A stretch of DNA of 64,000 nucleotides from Paraglaciecola mesophila KMM 241 (GCF_000315015.1 NZ_BAEP01000075.1:124001-188000), one strand, 5' to 3'. Counted from the stretch's first letter, positions 1 to 9,822 are shown. Numbers and translations are program-made. Notes: generated from the letters alone by a model not told the origin.

Positions 1-289
1 ATTAGCGCTTAATTGCCTGAGGAATAAAACTCACTTTTTATTTACTCGACGTTCACTTCTTTTCATCGCTTATAGCCGATACTTCAGTGCAGCTAGATAC
101 ATTAACTCACACTTTTTCACTCGCGTACCAACTCCATCGCGTGCTATCTTTAAGGCTGTAAGTTATAAGTCAGTGGCATCCATTTTTATAAGGAGTACAG
201 ATTCGCCTCCCATTTTTTAGTAACACTCCCAAAACGTGTTGGGTTAATATTTGACCCAAACTCCATGACTTTTCTTTTGTAGGAGCCAT
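1..289. other. Intergenic region upstream of marC
   Basis: I see no convincing gene here. The only structure is an inverted repeat at 239-259 with arms TTGGGT and ACCCAA around a 9-nt centre, just before the Shine-Dalgarno sequence of the MarC gene. It could be an operator or a leader hairpin. No partner regulator is visible nearby. Confidence 0.4.
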
Positions 290-898
290 ATGAGCGAATT
301 AATCCCAGTTTTTATTTTCTTTTTTGCCGTTATCGATCCCATTGGTAGTGTTCCCGTTTTTATTGCAACTACTACAGGTTTTGATGCCAAAGCCAAACGC
401 CATATTGCTTATAAGGCGATCATTGCAGCGACAGGGATATTGCTCTTTTTTATCGTGGCCGGTGAGTACATTTTGTCAGCTATGGGGATCCCACTCTCAG
501 CATTTGAAATTGCCGGAGGGATTGTGTTGTTCTTGTTCGCCCTGACGATGATTTTCGGTGAAGGTAAAGCAAGCAATGAATTACGCATGGCCAAGTCAAA
601 GACTGAGACAGCGATTTTTCCGCTGGCGGTGCCGTCTATCGCAAGCCCAGGTGCTATGTTAGCAGCGGTAATGTTGACTGAGAATGATCGATACTCCTTG
701 GCTGAACAAGCAACGACCACAGGGGTGATGCTCACCGTACTCGTAATTACCTTAATTTTACTGTTAGCAGCAGCGCCTATTCACCGTGTTATAGGTAATG
801 GTGGCGCGAATATCGTTAGCCGCGTTATGGGACTCATTTTGGCATCGCTGGCAACGGCTAGTATCTTAGAAGGTATCAAGACGTACTTCTCTTTGTAG
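290..898 (+). CDS. MarC family integral membrane protein
   Basis: This 202-residue polytopic inner-membrane protein has about six hydrophobic segments. It carries the N-terminal family signature FAVIDPIGSVPVF and a second SPGAM re-entrant-like motif near residue 120, typical of MarC/UPF0056 proteins. Family members were once linked to multiple antibiotic resistance and are annotated as NAAT transporters, but the substrate is generally unknown. The ATG at 290 follows a good AGGAG Shine-Dalgarno at 281-285. The length matches the family norm of about 200-220 residues. The gene stands alone and converges on the long minus-strand run that ends at 967. I am confident of the family and not of a substrate. 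Confidence 0.88.
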   Translation: MSELIPVFIFFFAVIDPIGSVPVFIATTTGFDAKAKRHIAYKAIIAATGILLFFIVAGEYILSAMGIPLSAFEIAGGIVLFLFALTMIFGEGKASNELRMAKSKTETAIFPLAVPSIASPGAMLAAVMLTENDRYSLAEQATTTGVMLTVLVITLILLLAAAPIHRVIGNGGANIVSRVMGLILASLATASILEGIKTYFSL

Positions 899-966
899 TC
901 TTGTCACTCACTTCATTTTAGCTAAATGACGTGTTCAGTCGTTTGCCTAGATGACTTTTAGTTAGA

Positions 967-3120
967 TTAACGTAAGCGGCGTATTAACCATAATGCACTG
1001 AGCATAAGCACAAACATAGCGAACGGTGCGCCTTTATTCGGTGTGACGTCACGGGGCCTCGAATTGGTTTTTGCCGAGGAGTTTGCTACCGCATGACTCG
1101 CCCAGTGTTTAACTGCTTGCTGGGCCGCCAACCACGAGTTTGGCGAATACACATATCGGTACTCTTGTGCGGTAATAGCATTACTTACCCCTCTCTCAAT
1201 CTTAGTGCTATTAGGTAGACTATCCTGCTGTGTTGAAGCCAATATGCGATACCAGCCTGTCGATTCTGGCCAGTAATGAGCACACGCAATGTTAGGTTGA
1301 TCTTTACGTTGATTTAACATCAAAGGTTGCTGCGTTAGCTCGTTACTTTGCCCTTGGGCATATTCAATTGAGACTTGAACGTCTTTATGCCTAATACCGA
1401 TACGCAAACAGGCGTCGACTTGGTTTCGTTCAAATACCAGTCGTGAAGCGTTCTCTTTTAGCCAATAAATCGCATCTGAATTGCGCGCAATGTGCTTTAT
1501 GAGATAATGCCACAGCCGTTCATACTCACCGTTTGTTTGGTTCAACTTCCACTCATAGGTGCGGGGTAATAACGTAATAGCAACTTGGCCTAGCCCCAGG
1601 GAATGCTGCTTGACTAGCGCTCGCCCATTTGGTGCTTTCAATAATGTTTCAGCCTCTTCATCATCAAATCTGAACGCCCCAATGCTCAAGGTTAAATCAG
1701 TCGATGCGGGCACGGCTTGTGTTGCTCGCGGTGCAAACTGCTTGGGGTAAACAATCGAAAATTCATCGGCGGCTTGTTTATCTTCGCGCAGTGCTGGCAA
1801 TTTCAAGCGCTTTGTTATGTCTTTAGTCTCTTCTAAAACCAAATTACTATCAGCGAACAAGAAGAGGCCTAGGCCGCTTTCTACCGCTTGCTGTAAACGT
1901 AGCGCTTGGTCTTTTGACAAATTGACCAAACTGCGGCCATCCATAAACAGGATATCAATACCAGCTAACGTCTCTGCTGAATAAAAATGGTCATCCTGTT
2001 GAGTCTGGCCAGTTGAATTAGCGTCTGGGGTAGGTTGATTAATGTATTGGCGTAGGTAAGCGTCTTGGCTTATTTGAGTGGTGATAGTAACTGCGCTACC
2101 AGATGCGCTAATCCAATCTTTAATATACTTGGTTTCAAAAGAAGGAGCTGATTGCCAAATAGCTGAGCGCGGAGATGTGTTGATTTGTGCAGTGCTCAAT
2201 GGTGCGCCCAGTGAGTCATTCTGCGTGACCGATACGGTAATATAATTCTCTTCTAACAAGGTGTCAGTGGTTTTGTCACGTAACCTTAAAGGGTAGCGCC
2301 ACTGTCCAGCAGCTTTAGGGTGAGTTACCAAGCTAAAAACTTCGCCACGTTTTAATGAAATTTCTTGTTCAATTTCGCCGCTTGGACTGACTAATTGCAA
2401 AATATATGGTTTTACACCGCTTGGCGCTGCATCATCCTCACTTGCCTCGCTATCGCTTCTACCAGATAGCGCGCCGCTAATGTGTAATGCCTGCCCAATT
2501 TGTAGCTGTTTCTGCCAAGATATATTCACAATGCCCAAGGTTTCAGGGCTTGGCATAAACGTGACTCCCATCTTGCTGTTTTCAGGAGTACCCCAGTTAT
2601 TCGTTGCTAAAAATAATGTTTGCCACTGCGCTGGGCTAAGCCCGTCTCCGAGTACGACCAGCTCACTCATATCTCCGATGGCATGCGCTAATAAGGAAGG
2701 GGAGGGTATATTCTGAGCATCATCAAGCTGTAGCTCACTTTTTAAATCAAACCAGCGCTGGGTATATTTTTTATTTGAATGCAGCTGAATCTGGTTTTCA
2801 AACGTTGCAAGCATCTCTGGGGTGGTGCCCTTTGTCACTAAAACCGCACGCTCAATGTGCGTGGTGCTGTTTTTTATATCAAGCACTGTGGCAAGCAACG
2901 CCACAAATGCCAAGGTATTGATACAAACTAAACCTATTGCCAAAGGTGCGCTGATACTAGCTGCTTGTTTATTTAATCTTAGGGACCCCCGTAGCATCAA
3001 AACGCTACTGGTTAGCCAAGCCGTGAGAAACGCAACACCGAGCACAATACATAAAAGCAAGGGCATACCCTGAGGTGTGGCAAGGGTGTAGGTGCCTACT
3101 TGGGCTAATGTCCAGCTCAT
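967..3120 (-). CDS. Membrane protein with glutamine-amidotransferase-like domain, last gene of a MoxR/BatA run
   Basis: This 717-residue protein has two N-terminal membrane segments (about residues 18-40 and 58-82), a long extracytoplasmic region and one C-terminal membrane segment (about 695-712) ending in a basic tail. The middle contains ILFMDGRSL and GLGLFLFADS stretches (about residues 385-425), which resemble the GATase1-like/DUF4159-like fold often found in membrane proteins of MoxR-Bat clusters. No catalytic Cys-His-Glu triad is evident. Its ATG overlaps the DUF4175 stop as ATGA, so translation is probably coupled. The function is unknown. I infer that it is a structural or sensory part of the MoxR-linked envelope complex. 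Confidence 0.7.
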   Translation of the reverse strand: MSWTLAQVGTYTLATPQGMPLLLCIVLGVAFLTAWLTSSVLMLRGSLRLNKQAASISAPLAIGLVCINTLAFVALLATVLDIKNSTTHIERAVLVTKGTTPEMLATFENQIQLHSNKKYTQRWFDLKSELQLDDAQNIPSPSLLAHAIGDMSELVVLGDGLSPAQWQTLFLATNNWGTPENSKMGVTFMPSPETLGIVNISWQKQLQIGQALHISGALSGRSDSEASEDDAAPSGVKPYILQLVSPSGEIEQEISLKRGEVFSLVTHPKAAGQWRYPLRLRDKTTDTLLEENYITVSVTQNDSLGAPLSTAQINTSPRSAIWQSAPSFETKYIKDWISASGSAVTITTQISQDAYLRQYINQPTPDANSTGQTQQDDHFYSAETLAGIDILFMDGRSLVNLSKDQALRLQQAVESGLGLFLFADSNLVLEETKDITKRLKLPALREDKQAADEFSIVYPKQFAPRATQAVPASTDLTLSIGAFRFDDEEAETLLKAPNGRALVKQHSLGLGQVAITLLPRTYEWKLNQTNGEYERLWHYLIKHIARNSDAIYWLKENASRLVFERNQVDACLRIGIRHKDVQVSIEYAQGQSNELTQQPLMLNQRKDQPNIACAHYWPESTGWYRILASTQQDSLPNSTKIERGVSNAITAQEYRYVYSPNSWLAAQQAVKHWASHAVANSSAKTNSRPRDVTPNKGAPFAMFVLMLSALWLIRRLR

Positions 3121-5582
3121 TGGGTTTGTTGCTCCAATCTAAACTGAGTGAATTGTTTTATCCCAGGCTGTGTGTTTGTGTATCGCCTAGCTGGCTGCTG
3201 TGCTTGATAACGAGCTGGTGGCAATAAATGCCAGAGCTGTGCGATTAAGTTATCTACACATGAGCGGCATTGACGAGGCACTCGTTGGTTACTGCTCTGT
3301 ATTTGCGCCAAAGCACCAAGCGCTTCAATCACTTCTGGGTTGCTCTCTAGCAGGGTATTGAGCAAAGCATCAACTTTGTGCAGTGCATTTTGCTCCTCTG
3401 GAGTGAATGCAATATTGGGTTTTAAAGCAGCGTTTAGTATTAAAATTGCTTGGTTTAATGTGCGAATGTCCGTTTCATTTTCAACGATAGGCATGCGCAA
3501 TACATTATTTTTGATGTCTGCTAGCTCACCTTGGTAGCGGCGCTTTTCAGTCACTGGAGGTGGCTCAAACCCAAGACGTTTTACATAAATACGCTCAGCT
3601 TTTTTGGCGCGATTTAGCCAAATTAGAGCTTGTTCTTCATAGGGTAACGCATCTAGAGGGCGGTTTAAGCGTAACTGACTTTCTGCTTGCCACATATACC
3701 CGATAGCACGTTTCATCATCACTCTCGGATTTTGCTCAATTCCCCCTTGGGTTTTAAAAATGGCGACATCGGTTTCACCATGAGCATGGCCAAATTGCTC
3801 AATAGCGGTTTGATAGCCTGATTTATCTTGCGTGCTGTCATGCTCACCTTCGTGTTGATGTGGAGCATGACCTTCTGCAGCGTGTTCATCATCCTCGTCA
3901 TGTTGCTCATGTTCTTCATTTGAAGCGTGCTCGTCGTGCTTTTCATCTTGATGTTGGCTGTCACCGTCTTCCATTGAGCGCGTGATCCCACTGACTTCAT
4001 CCCCAACAAACTGGCCGTATTTGTGTTTCAAATCAGCCTGTGCCACACCTAATGCTTGCGAGGTCTGGTTGAACTCTTGTTCGGATAATGCCGAGTGCTG
4101 ATGGTATTTATCGCCTGAGTCTAGTTTTTCGCCCGAGCCTAGTTTGTCGCGCTGGCTTGATTGGTTACGACGAGCAATAAGCGCTTTGGTGTCGATAATG
4201 ATTTGCCGCTGGCTTTTAAAGTAGGCGGGCATGTTATCAATCACAGCACCTTCGCTGAAAACCGATTCAACATCTTCATCTAGCCAGCGAATGATTTTTG
4301 TTGAGGATTGTGTGAGTTGGGGCTGGGTTTCGCGGTTGTCCCACGCTTTAACACTGAAATACAGCTCGTCACCTGGCTCCATGCCCAGCGCAGTCAAATT
4401 CCACTCTTTACTATGCAGCTGCATACCATCATCATTATCAGTGTTATTCACAGTGCTGACCGTATCAAAGGTAAACACGCTATCGCGAAATTTAACTGCC
4501 TCCCCTGAGCCTTTCGCCACCGAAGCCAAAATCTTCACTTTACTCAACCCAAAATCATCACTGATTTGAACCTGGGTGCTAAGCGTCGGCTCAATGCTTT
4601 CGCTTTTTGTTTGAATTTCAGTAATGGTTGCTTGAGGCCTTAAAAAGGTGATTTTTGGGGGCGTATCTGCAATCACCTTAATGCTGTGCAGTGCAATATT
4701 ACGTTGCTGGTGATCCAAAACTTGATAAATCGATGAGCGGTGAACCACTTTGCTAAGCGTGTACCGGCCATCAGGCAAACGGGTTAAAGGTAAATTCTCG
4801 TCGCTCATTTGCAGTGAATAATGCTGACTTTGAGGGGGATTTTGAGACGAAAACGTCAATTGCCAATGCACTTCGCTTCCTGCAAGTATCTGCGCATCTA
4901 AGGGCTGAGGTTGATTGCTTTGGTAACCATGAATACCAAGTGCATAGGCAGGTGGGTCCACTGTAATGGTTGCATCTATGAGTTGGACCGCAGCGGTCGG
5001 GCTATCTTCCTCGTTTTTATTCTCTGTGCTCGGGACGCTGGCGTTTGGCGCGTTTTGCATTTGTTTAACATCCCACAAAAAGTACCAAATAGATAAGCAA
5101 AACAGAGCTGTGATCAAATTAGCCATCAAGGTGGGTTTCAAAGGATAGCGGGGCACTAAATCTACCTGCGTATCTTCATGCAATTGACTCAATGCGTGAG
5201 CAGTACGCTGATATTGTAATCGTTGCAGCACTGTAGGGGGTTCCTGTGTGCTTTCTAGTAAAAGCTCGCAGCTTTCTTCGAGTGAAGGGAATCGGCGGTT
5301 GAGATCCTTAGCCAAATTGCTCAGGGTAATTGCGCGATATGAGGGGCGATAGAAAGCGAATACCGCGCATGCACCTACAGTCATTAATAAAATCAAAATG
5401 GCTATCGCAGGTTGCACGGAAAATATAAGGGCTAAGGCGACTGCTACCAATATGATAAGAGGGAAGCATTGCAACAGATGTTGAATGAGTTGCCGCCTTT
5501 TGCTCTTATTCAAAAGCGCTTGCAGCCTGTTTTTCACCTGTACTGGTTTTTCTTGGTCGAATACGTCTTTTAACTGCGCCAT
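3117..5582 (-). CDS. DUF4175-like membrane protein with His/Asp/Glu-rich insert
   Basis: This 821-residue protein has two hydrophobic segments near the N-terminus (about residues 38-80) and a third at about 145-165, followed by a large extracytoplasmic part. Layout and position (after MoxR, DUF58 and BatA) match the DUF4175 family of MoxR-associated proteins. Around residues 535-585 is an unusual low-complexity insert dense in His, Asp and Glu (for example HEQHDEDDEH), which could bind metal ions. The rest of the C-terminal half is predicted helical. The start codon overlaps the preceding stop as TGATG and its own end overlaps the next start. Function unknown. Peptidoglycan or envelope stress roles have been suggested for such clusters, but nothing here proves that. 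Confidence 0.75.
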   Translation of the reverse strand: MAQLKDVFDQEKPVQVKNRLQALLNKSKRRQLIQHLLQCFPLIILVAVALALIFSVQPAIAILILLMTVGACAVFAFYRPSYRAITLSNLAKDLNRRFPSLEESCELLLESTQEPPTVLQRLQYQRTAHALSQLHEDTQVDLVPRYPLKPTLMANLITALFCLSIWYFLWDVKQMQNAPNASVPSTENKNEEDSPTAAVQLIDATITVDPPAYALGIHGYQSNQPQPLDAQILAGSEVHWQLTFSSQNPPQSQHYSLQMSDENLPLTRLPDGRYTLSKVVHRSSIYQVLDHQQRNIALHSIKVIADTPPKITFLRPQATITEIQTKSESIEPTLSTQVQISDDFGLSKVKILASVAKGSGEAVKFRDSVFTFDTVSTVNNTDNDDGMQLHSKEWNLTALGMEPGDELYFSVKAWDNRETQPQLTQSSTKIIRWLDEDVESVFSEGAVIDNMPAYFKSQRQIIIDTKALIARRNQSSQRDKLGSGEKLDSGDKYHQHSALSEQEFNQTSQALGVAQADLKHKYGQFVGDEVSGITRSMEDGDSQHQDEKHDEHASNEEHEQHDEDDEHAAEGHAPHQHEGEHDSTQDKSGYQTAIEQFGHAHGETDVAIFKTQGGIEQNPRVMMKRAIGYMWQAESQLRLNRPLDALPYEEQALIWLNRAKKAERIYVKRLGFEPPPVTEKRRYQGELADIKNNVLRMPIVENETDIRTLNQAILILNAALKPNIAFTPEEQNALHKVDALLNTLLESNPEVIEALGALAQIQSSNQRVPRQCRSCVDNLIAQLWHLLPPARYQAQQPARRYTNTQPGIKQFTQFRLEQQTQ

Positions 5583-7093
5583 CAGCTGGTTGCACCTCTG
5601 GGTAACGACTTCCCTCGGTATTCGCTCAAAACGCGCTCAAGACAAAAAGCGCAAATAAGAAAGCTCAGCAACCAATAGTGTATTTGCTGGTCTCGTTGAG
5701 GGTTCAGCTGTGAAGCTAACTGCTGGCCGGTTAAGCGTTGGCTGGGCATGCTTAACATATAAGATGAGGCTATTTGAGCTTTACTCACTGTTGCTTGGAT
5801 AATGTATTGTTGCTGATAAAGTGCCTGATTCAACACGTTATCCAAAGTGTAGGGGAAGTCCGGTTGCGTTACCCAATTCGTCCAGCTTGGTTCCAAGCGA
5901 CTATGAAATGTCAAAATTTGACCGGCTTTATCTTCATTATTTAAGGTGTCTTTTTGCCGTGTTTCGGCTTTTGTTAAGAAAGGTTGCTTATCAGCTGTTT
6001 GCCATAATATCTTAGTTTTAATGTTTTTCATTTTGCTGGCTAGAAATGCAGGCTGACCTATTTTATTGATAAACACGTTGTCGCCTTCAGAGCGAGGTAA
6101 AAGATAGCGTCCCCCGCTTACTAACTGCTCTGTAGCAGTTACAAACAGCTGACCACCTGCTTGAACATATTGCTCCATCGCTTTTGATAAATCCGCACTT
6201 GGGGCTGTGTCACCTAGGTAAAATACCCAAGCATACGGTTTAAGTTGAGCCGCTTTAATAGCGGATGTTGTTAATGATGTATCTACTGCAATATCACGGC
6301 TTTTTTCAGTGCTTAAGGCGTCAAATGCCGCTATTAAATACCGCGACTGTATGTGGTTTTTTGCGGAAGATAGCACTAATGTTCTGGATTTTAGTAGCGT
6401 ATTCGCGCTGTTTTTAATCTGTACAATGTGCCAATTCACTGTGTCATGCATGGCAGGTTTATCACCATTAAATTGGGATAATCGGTCAGTGGTAAATACA
6501 TGCACGTTATTCGGCGTTATCGATGGATGTAAAAACATGAAGTCAGCCACTTTTTGCCAAATCGATAAAGGGGCTTTTGCTTCCGTGTCTTTTTTTGTGC
6601 CGTTGCCATTTGCTGAAACGAGTTTGTTTAGTAAACCGGCTGTTAACAGGATTTTGTCGTCTAACGCCTCGTTTTGTCTTTGACTCAATAGGATTAATCG
6701 ACTTGAGGTATCACTTTGCGCTTGGTTAAAGGCGTCTAATAAGGTTCGTTTATCATTGTTTTGAGCTGATTGTAGCCAATCTTGACTGACTAAAAAGTAG
6801 TGCGTTTCACTGTCATCTGCTGTTTGCTTGATGCACTGAGCTAACAACAAACTCAGTAGCAATAGAATGAGGATCCGTAACAACAGCAATAGCCATTGGC
6901 TGAGGCGCAGGGCATTGGGCACGGTGCTTTGCCTGAAAGGAATAAGTGCGTATTGGGCAAAAGAGATCAACGGCGCTTTGCTTTTGCTGAAAAAGTGAAT
7001 ACCGATAGGGATCGCCACGGCTAGCATGCCCAATAACCACAAAGGGGATAGCAGCATATTGCTCAGTGCGCCAAACATGCCCGTCATGATCAT
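5582..7093 (-). CDS. BatA-like N-terminal domain membrane protein
   Basis: This 503-residue protein opens with the BatA/DUF1550 pattern: a first membrane segment with LSPLWLLGMLAVAIP, a short basic loop and a second, Leu-rich membrane segment at about residues 62-88. The central part is extracytoplasmic, with a von Willebrand/GATase-like stretch (AWVFYLGDTAPS, QYVQAGGQLFV). A third membrane segment lies at about 475-490, followed by a short basic tail. The ATG overlaps the DUF58 stop as ATGA, so the two are translationally coupled. A second in-frame ATG two codons later is equally possible. Family members work with MoxR AAA+ ATPases. The precise role here is unknown. Confidence 0.82.
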   Translation of the reverse strand: MIMTGMFGALSNMLLSPLWLLGMLAVAIPIGIHFFSKSKAPLISFAQYALIPFRQSTVPNALRLSQWLLLLLRILILLLLSLLLAQCIKQTADDSETHYFLVSQDWLQSAQNNDKRTLLDAFNQAQSDTSSRLILLSQRQNEALDDKILLTAGLLNKLVSANGNGTKKDTEAKAPLSIWQKVADFMFLHPSITPNNVHVFTTDRLSQFNGDKPAMHDTVNWHIVQIKNSANTLLKSRTLVLSSAKNHIQSRYLIAAFDALSTEKSRDIAVDTSLTTSAIKAAQLKPYAWVFYLGDTAPSADLSKAMEQYVQAGGQLFVTATEQLVSGGRYLLPRSEGDNVFINKIGQPAFLASKMKNIKTKILWQTADKQPFLTKAETRQKDTLNNEDKAGQILTFHSRLEPSWTNWVTQPDFPYTLDNVLNQALYQQQYIIQATVSKAQIASSYMLSMPSQRLTGQQLASQLNPQRDQQIHYWLLSFLICAFCLERVLSEYRGKSLPRGATS

Positions 7094-7992
7094 TTAACCC
7101 GTGCGCGAGACGCTAGGTAGGCGTGCACGCTTTTGTCGAGAGGCTCGTCGATATTAGCCCTAAAAAGCGTAATGTTTTGCTGCGTTAGTCGCTCTTTCAA
7201 ATCAGATTGATGTTGCTTATACGCTGCTAAATATTGCGTCTTTACTTCTGAGCTTGATACCAGTCGCTGCTCTTTCGTTTCTGGGTTTTCGACTCTTATA
7301 GCTCCTTTATAAGGGAAGTTAAGCTCATCATCGCAGACGATTTGCATGGCTACAACTTCATTGTGGCCGTAATTTAATGGTTGAATAAATTCTAAAATTT
7401 CTTGGTTGTGCTGTATGAAATCACTGAGCACGAAGATTAAACCCTGTGGGTGCACCTTGCCTAGCTGGCGCTCAAGACTCGCTTTGCTGGGGAATTGCTT
7501 ACCAACAGTTAATTGGCTTAGGGTTAGCATCAATTTATGCCAATGTTGCTGACCTGTACCACAGGGCAGAAAGTCGATGTGTTGATCTGATAACCCAATA
7601 ACCCCTACAGAGTCCCCTTGTTGCTGTGCAATATAAGCAATGGTGGCCAGAAAATAGCGGGCGTAATCTAGCTTGTGCCAGCCATTTTTCGCTTTGCTGA
7701 CGGCAGATTGTTGCAGCATGGACAGGCTGGCATCCAGCACTAGCCAAATTTGGGTATCACTTTCACGTTCAGCTTCACGGACAAAATATTTGTCTGAGCG
7801 GGCAAACAGTTTCCAATCCACTTTGCCTAGTTCATCCCCGGGCTCATAGCTGCGATATTGACTAAACTCGATGCCCGAGCCTTTTTGTACACTGGTATGC
7901 TGACCATGAAGTACGCCATCGGCCACGGTTTTTGCGACTAAGGGCATGTCTTTCACGCGAGAAAGCGTTAGCGGGTCAATCCATTGTTGCAT
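7090..7992 (-). CDS. DUF58 domain protein, MoxR partner
   Basis: This 300-residue soluble protein carries the DUF58 hallmark region GDELGKVDWKLFARSDK (about residues 52-68), followed by a von Willebrand A-like core with a DASLSM metal-site-like motif near residue 92. DUF58 proteins almost always sit beside MoxR ATPases and a BatA-type membrane protein, exactly as here. They are thought to act as adaptors or substrate-presenting partners of the AAA+ ring. The gap to the moxR stop is 2 nt and the 3' end overlaps the BatA-like start by 4 nt. The gene is intact and of normal length. Confidence 0.92.
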   Translation of the reverse strand: MQQWIDPLTLSRVKDMPLVAKTVADGVLHGQHTSVQKGSGIEFSQYRSYEPGDELGKVDWKLFARSDKYFVREAERESDTQIWLVLDASLSMLQQSAVSKAKNGWHKLDYARYFLATIAYIAQQQGDSVGVIGLSDQHIDFLPCGTGQQHWHKLMLTLSQLTVGKQFPSKASLERQLGKVHPQGLIFVLSDFIQHNQEILEFIQPLNYGHNEVVAMQIVCDDELNFPYKGAIRVENPETKEQRLVSSSEVKTQYLAAYKQHQSDLKERLTQQNITLFRANIDEPLDKSVHAYLASRARVK

Positions 7993-7994
7993 GT

Positions 7995-9062
7995 TTAACC
8001 CACGCGACTTGAAGAAGCATTCGATGTCAGCGGGCTGTTAGGGAGCGGGGTATTTTTGAGCAAACTGTCTATGACCCCGTCAGTGTCCATATTTTGCGCC
8101 TGAGCTTGGAAGTTAAGCAATATGCGATGACGCAGAACGCCATGGGCAACCTTTTGAATATCGTCTAAGGTCACGGCAAATCGCTCATTGAGCAAAGCAT
8201 TCGCTTTGGCGCACAACACCAAAGCTTGACCCGCACGGGGCCCAGCACCCCAACGCACAAAGTCTTTAACACTTTGGTTGCTCGTGCTGTCTGGGCGGGT
8301 ATTGCGCGTAAGCTCACTGATGTATGCTAATAATTCGCCAGAGATATCCACTTGGCGCACTAAGCCCTGTAAGGTCATAATATCTTGGGTATGCAGTACC
8401 TCATTTAACGTGACCTGTTGAGTGCCAGTGGTGCGCGCTAAAATTTCGATTTCTTCTTCAGCGCTAGGGTAGCCTACTCGCACAAACATTAAGAAACGAT
8501 CAAGCTGAGCTTCCGGCAAAGCATACGTGCCAGACTGTTCTACTGGATTTTGCGTGGCCAATACGAAAAAGGGCTTCGGCAGCGGGTAAATACTCCCCGC
8601 GTAGCTGATGGTGCGCTCTTGCATGGCTTCAAGTAATGCAGCTTGGGTTTTAGGCGGTGTACGGTTAATTTCATCTGCCAATAAAATATTGGTAAATACG
8701 GGACCTTGCTTAAACTTAAAAAAACGCTCGCCGCTGTCGTGGTCTGTTTCCAGTATTTCTGTGCCTATGATGTCGCTGGGCATTAAGTCCGGTGTGAATT
8801 GAATACGTTTGTAATCTAGCTCTAAGGTTTTCGCTAATGAACTGACCATCAGCGTTTTGGCTAAACCAGGCGCGCCTTCGAGCAAGCAATGGCCACCGGC
8901 TAACATGGCGACCAGCAATTGCTGCACGACTTCTCGCTGACCGACAATCACCCGGGCGAGCTCATCGGTGACATCAGCAAGCTTGCTCAGTAACTGTAAA
9001 ACCTCTTTCTCAGATAGCTCACGTTCCTGAAACGGGAAACTGTTTGTGGTGCTCATGGTCAT
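7995..9062 (-). CDS. MoxR-family AAA+ ATPase
   Basis: This 355-residue AAA+ ATPase shows the Walker A motif GAPGLAKT (about residue 60), the Walker B motif LLADEINR, the family signature TPPKTQAALLEAMQE and the sensor-1 motif ATQNP. MoxR proteins are chaperone-like ATPases that act with DUF58 and Bat/vWA proteins to assemble or remodel protein complexes, often in the envelope. It leads the compact group moxR-DUF58-BatA-DUF4175-GATase-like. Two ATG codons compete for the start (9062 and 9056). The AAAGG before the first supports it weakly. Confidence 0.95.
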   Translation of the reverse strand: MTMSTTNSFPFQERELSEKEVLQLLSKLADVTDELARVIVGQREVVQQLLVAMLAGGHCLLEGAPGLAKTLMVSSLAKTLELDYKRIQFTPDLMPSDIIGTEILETDHDSGERFFKFKQGPVFTNILLADEINRTPPKTQAALLEAMQERTISYAGSIYPLPKPFFVLATQNPVEQSGTYALPEAQLDRFLMFVRVGYPSAEEEIEILARTTGTQQVTLNEVLHTQDIMTLQGLVRQVDISGELLAYISELTRNTRPDSTSNQSVKDFVRWGAGPRAGQALVLCAKANALLNERFAVTLDDIQKVAHGVLRHRILLNFQAQAQNMDTDGVIDSLLKNTPLPNSPLTSNASSSRVG

Positions 9063-9111
9063 ATTGCCTTTATTCTTATGGATAGTTCGGGCGCTTTATT
9101 GTCTTGATGGT

Positions 9112-9822
9112 TTACGCTGTCATAGCGTACACCACGATATTCACCGCAAATTTCGTGTTGTCTTCTTTAAGCCAGCGCTTGTTACGAAAATCGTAATCCC
9201 ATTCGCAGCCTAAGTCTTTGTTGCTGTATAGCACGGCTATTTTACCGTTAACGATAATGGCTTTGAGGTAGTTGTGAACCAAGTCATCACCCCAGCCATT
9301 GAGCTCAATAGAGGTGCGCGGTGGGCCATCAAAGGTAAAAAATGCGCTGTAAATTGGGTGATCGTTAGGAATTTTTTGTAATGCATCTTCCCCAAACAGA
9401 CTGCTCATTTGCGCTTCAAAGGTTTTAGCGAACATGCCGTCTATATCGTGATTGCAATCATCTACGAATACGAAGCCACCGTTTTCCACGTACTGTTTAA
9501 AGTTTTGTGCTTCAGCGTCACTAAATTGCACTAGCCTGTGGCCCGCCATATAGCAAAAGGGCGCTTTTAGCATCTCAGGGTCGGACAACGGCACAATTCG
9601 CTCTTTAATATCCACTCGCAAACTCGTGTATTCAATCAATGAATTGAGTACATTGGCGGGCATACGCTCGTCAACTTCCCAATCACCTGACTCGTAGCTT
9701 AAACGGGTAAAATAGAAGTCAAATTCTGTGCTTTGCGCCCATGAATAACGCCCACTCAAAAAAGCCTGTGTAGTAAAAGCCACGCAAGCATTTTTAATAA
9801 ATTGTCGACGATGCATATTCAT
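9112..9822 (-). CDS. Stand-alone DUF4159 protein with twin-arginine-like leader
   Basis: This 236-residue protein starts with MNMHRRQFIKNA and a hydrophobic stretch ending near SGRYSWA, a plausible Tat signal peptide. The remainder matches DUF4159: FTRLSYESGDWEVDE, a PFCYMAGH motif, GGFVFVDDCNHDIDGMF and a DHPIYSAFFTFDGPP segment. DUF4159 is usually the C-terminal part of a large membrane protein in MoxR clusters. Here it is a separate, apparently exported unit. The gene lies 49 nt upstream of moxR on the same strand. DUF4159 is distantly related to class I glutamine amidotransferases but its activity is unknown. I am confident of the family and moderately confident of export. Confidence 0.85.
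   Translation of the reverse strand: MNMHRRQFIKNACVAFTTQAFLSGRYSWAQSTEFDFYFTRLSYESGDWEVDERMPANVLNSLIEYTSLRVDIKERIVPLSDPEMLKAPFCYMAGHRLVQFSDAEAQNFKQYVENGGFVFVDDCNHDIDGMFAKTFEAQMSSLFGEDALQKIPNDHPIYSAFFTFDGPPRTSIELNGWGDDLVHNYLKAIIVNGKIAVLYSNKDLGCEWDYDFRNKRWLKEDNTKFAVNIVVYAMTA

Noticed and set aside
4231-4569. A 112-codon plus-strand frame inside the DUF4175 gene
   Set aside because: It is antisense to a well-supported long gene, Ser/Leu-rich as expected of a shadow frame, and lacks a ribosome-binding site.
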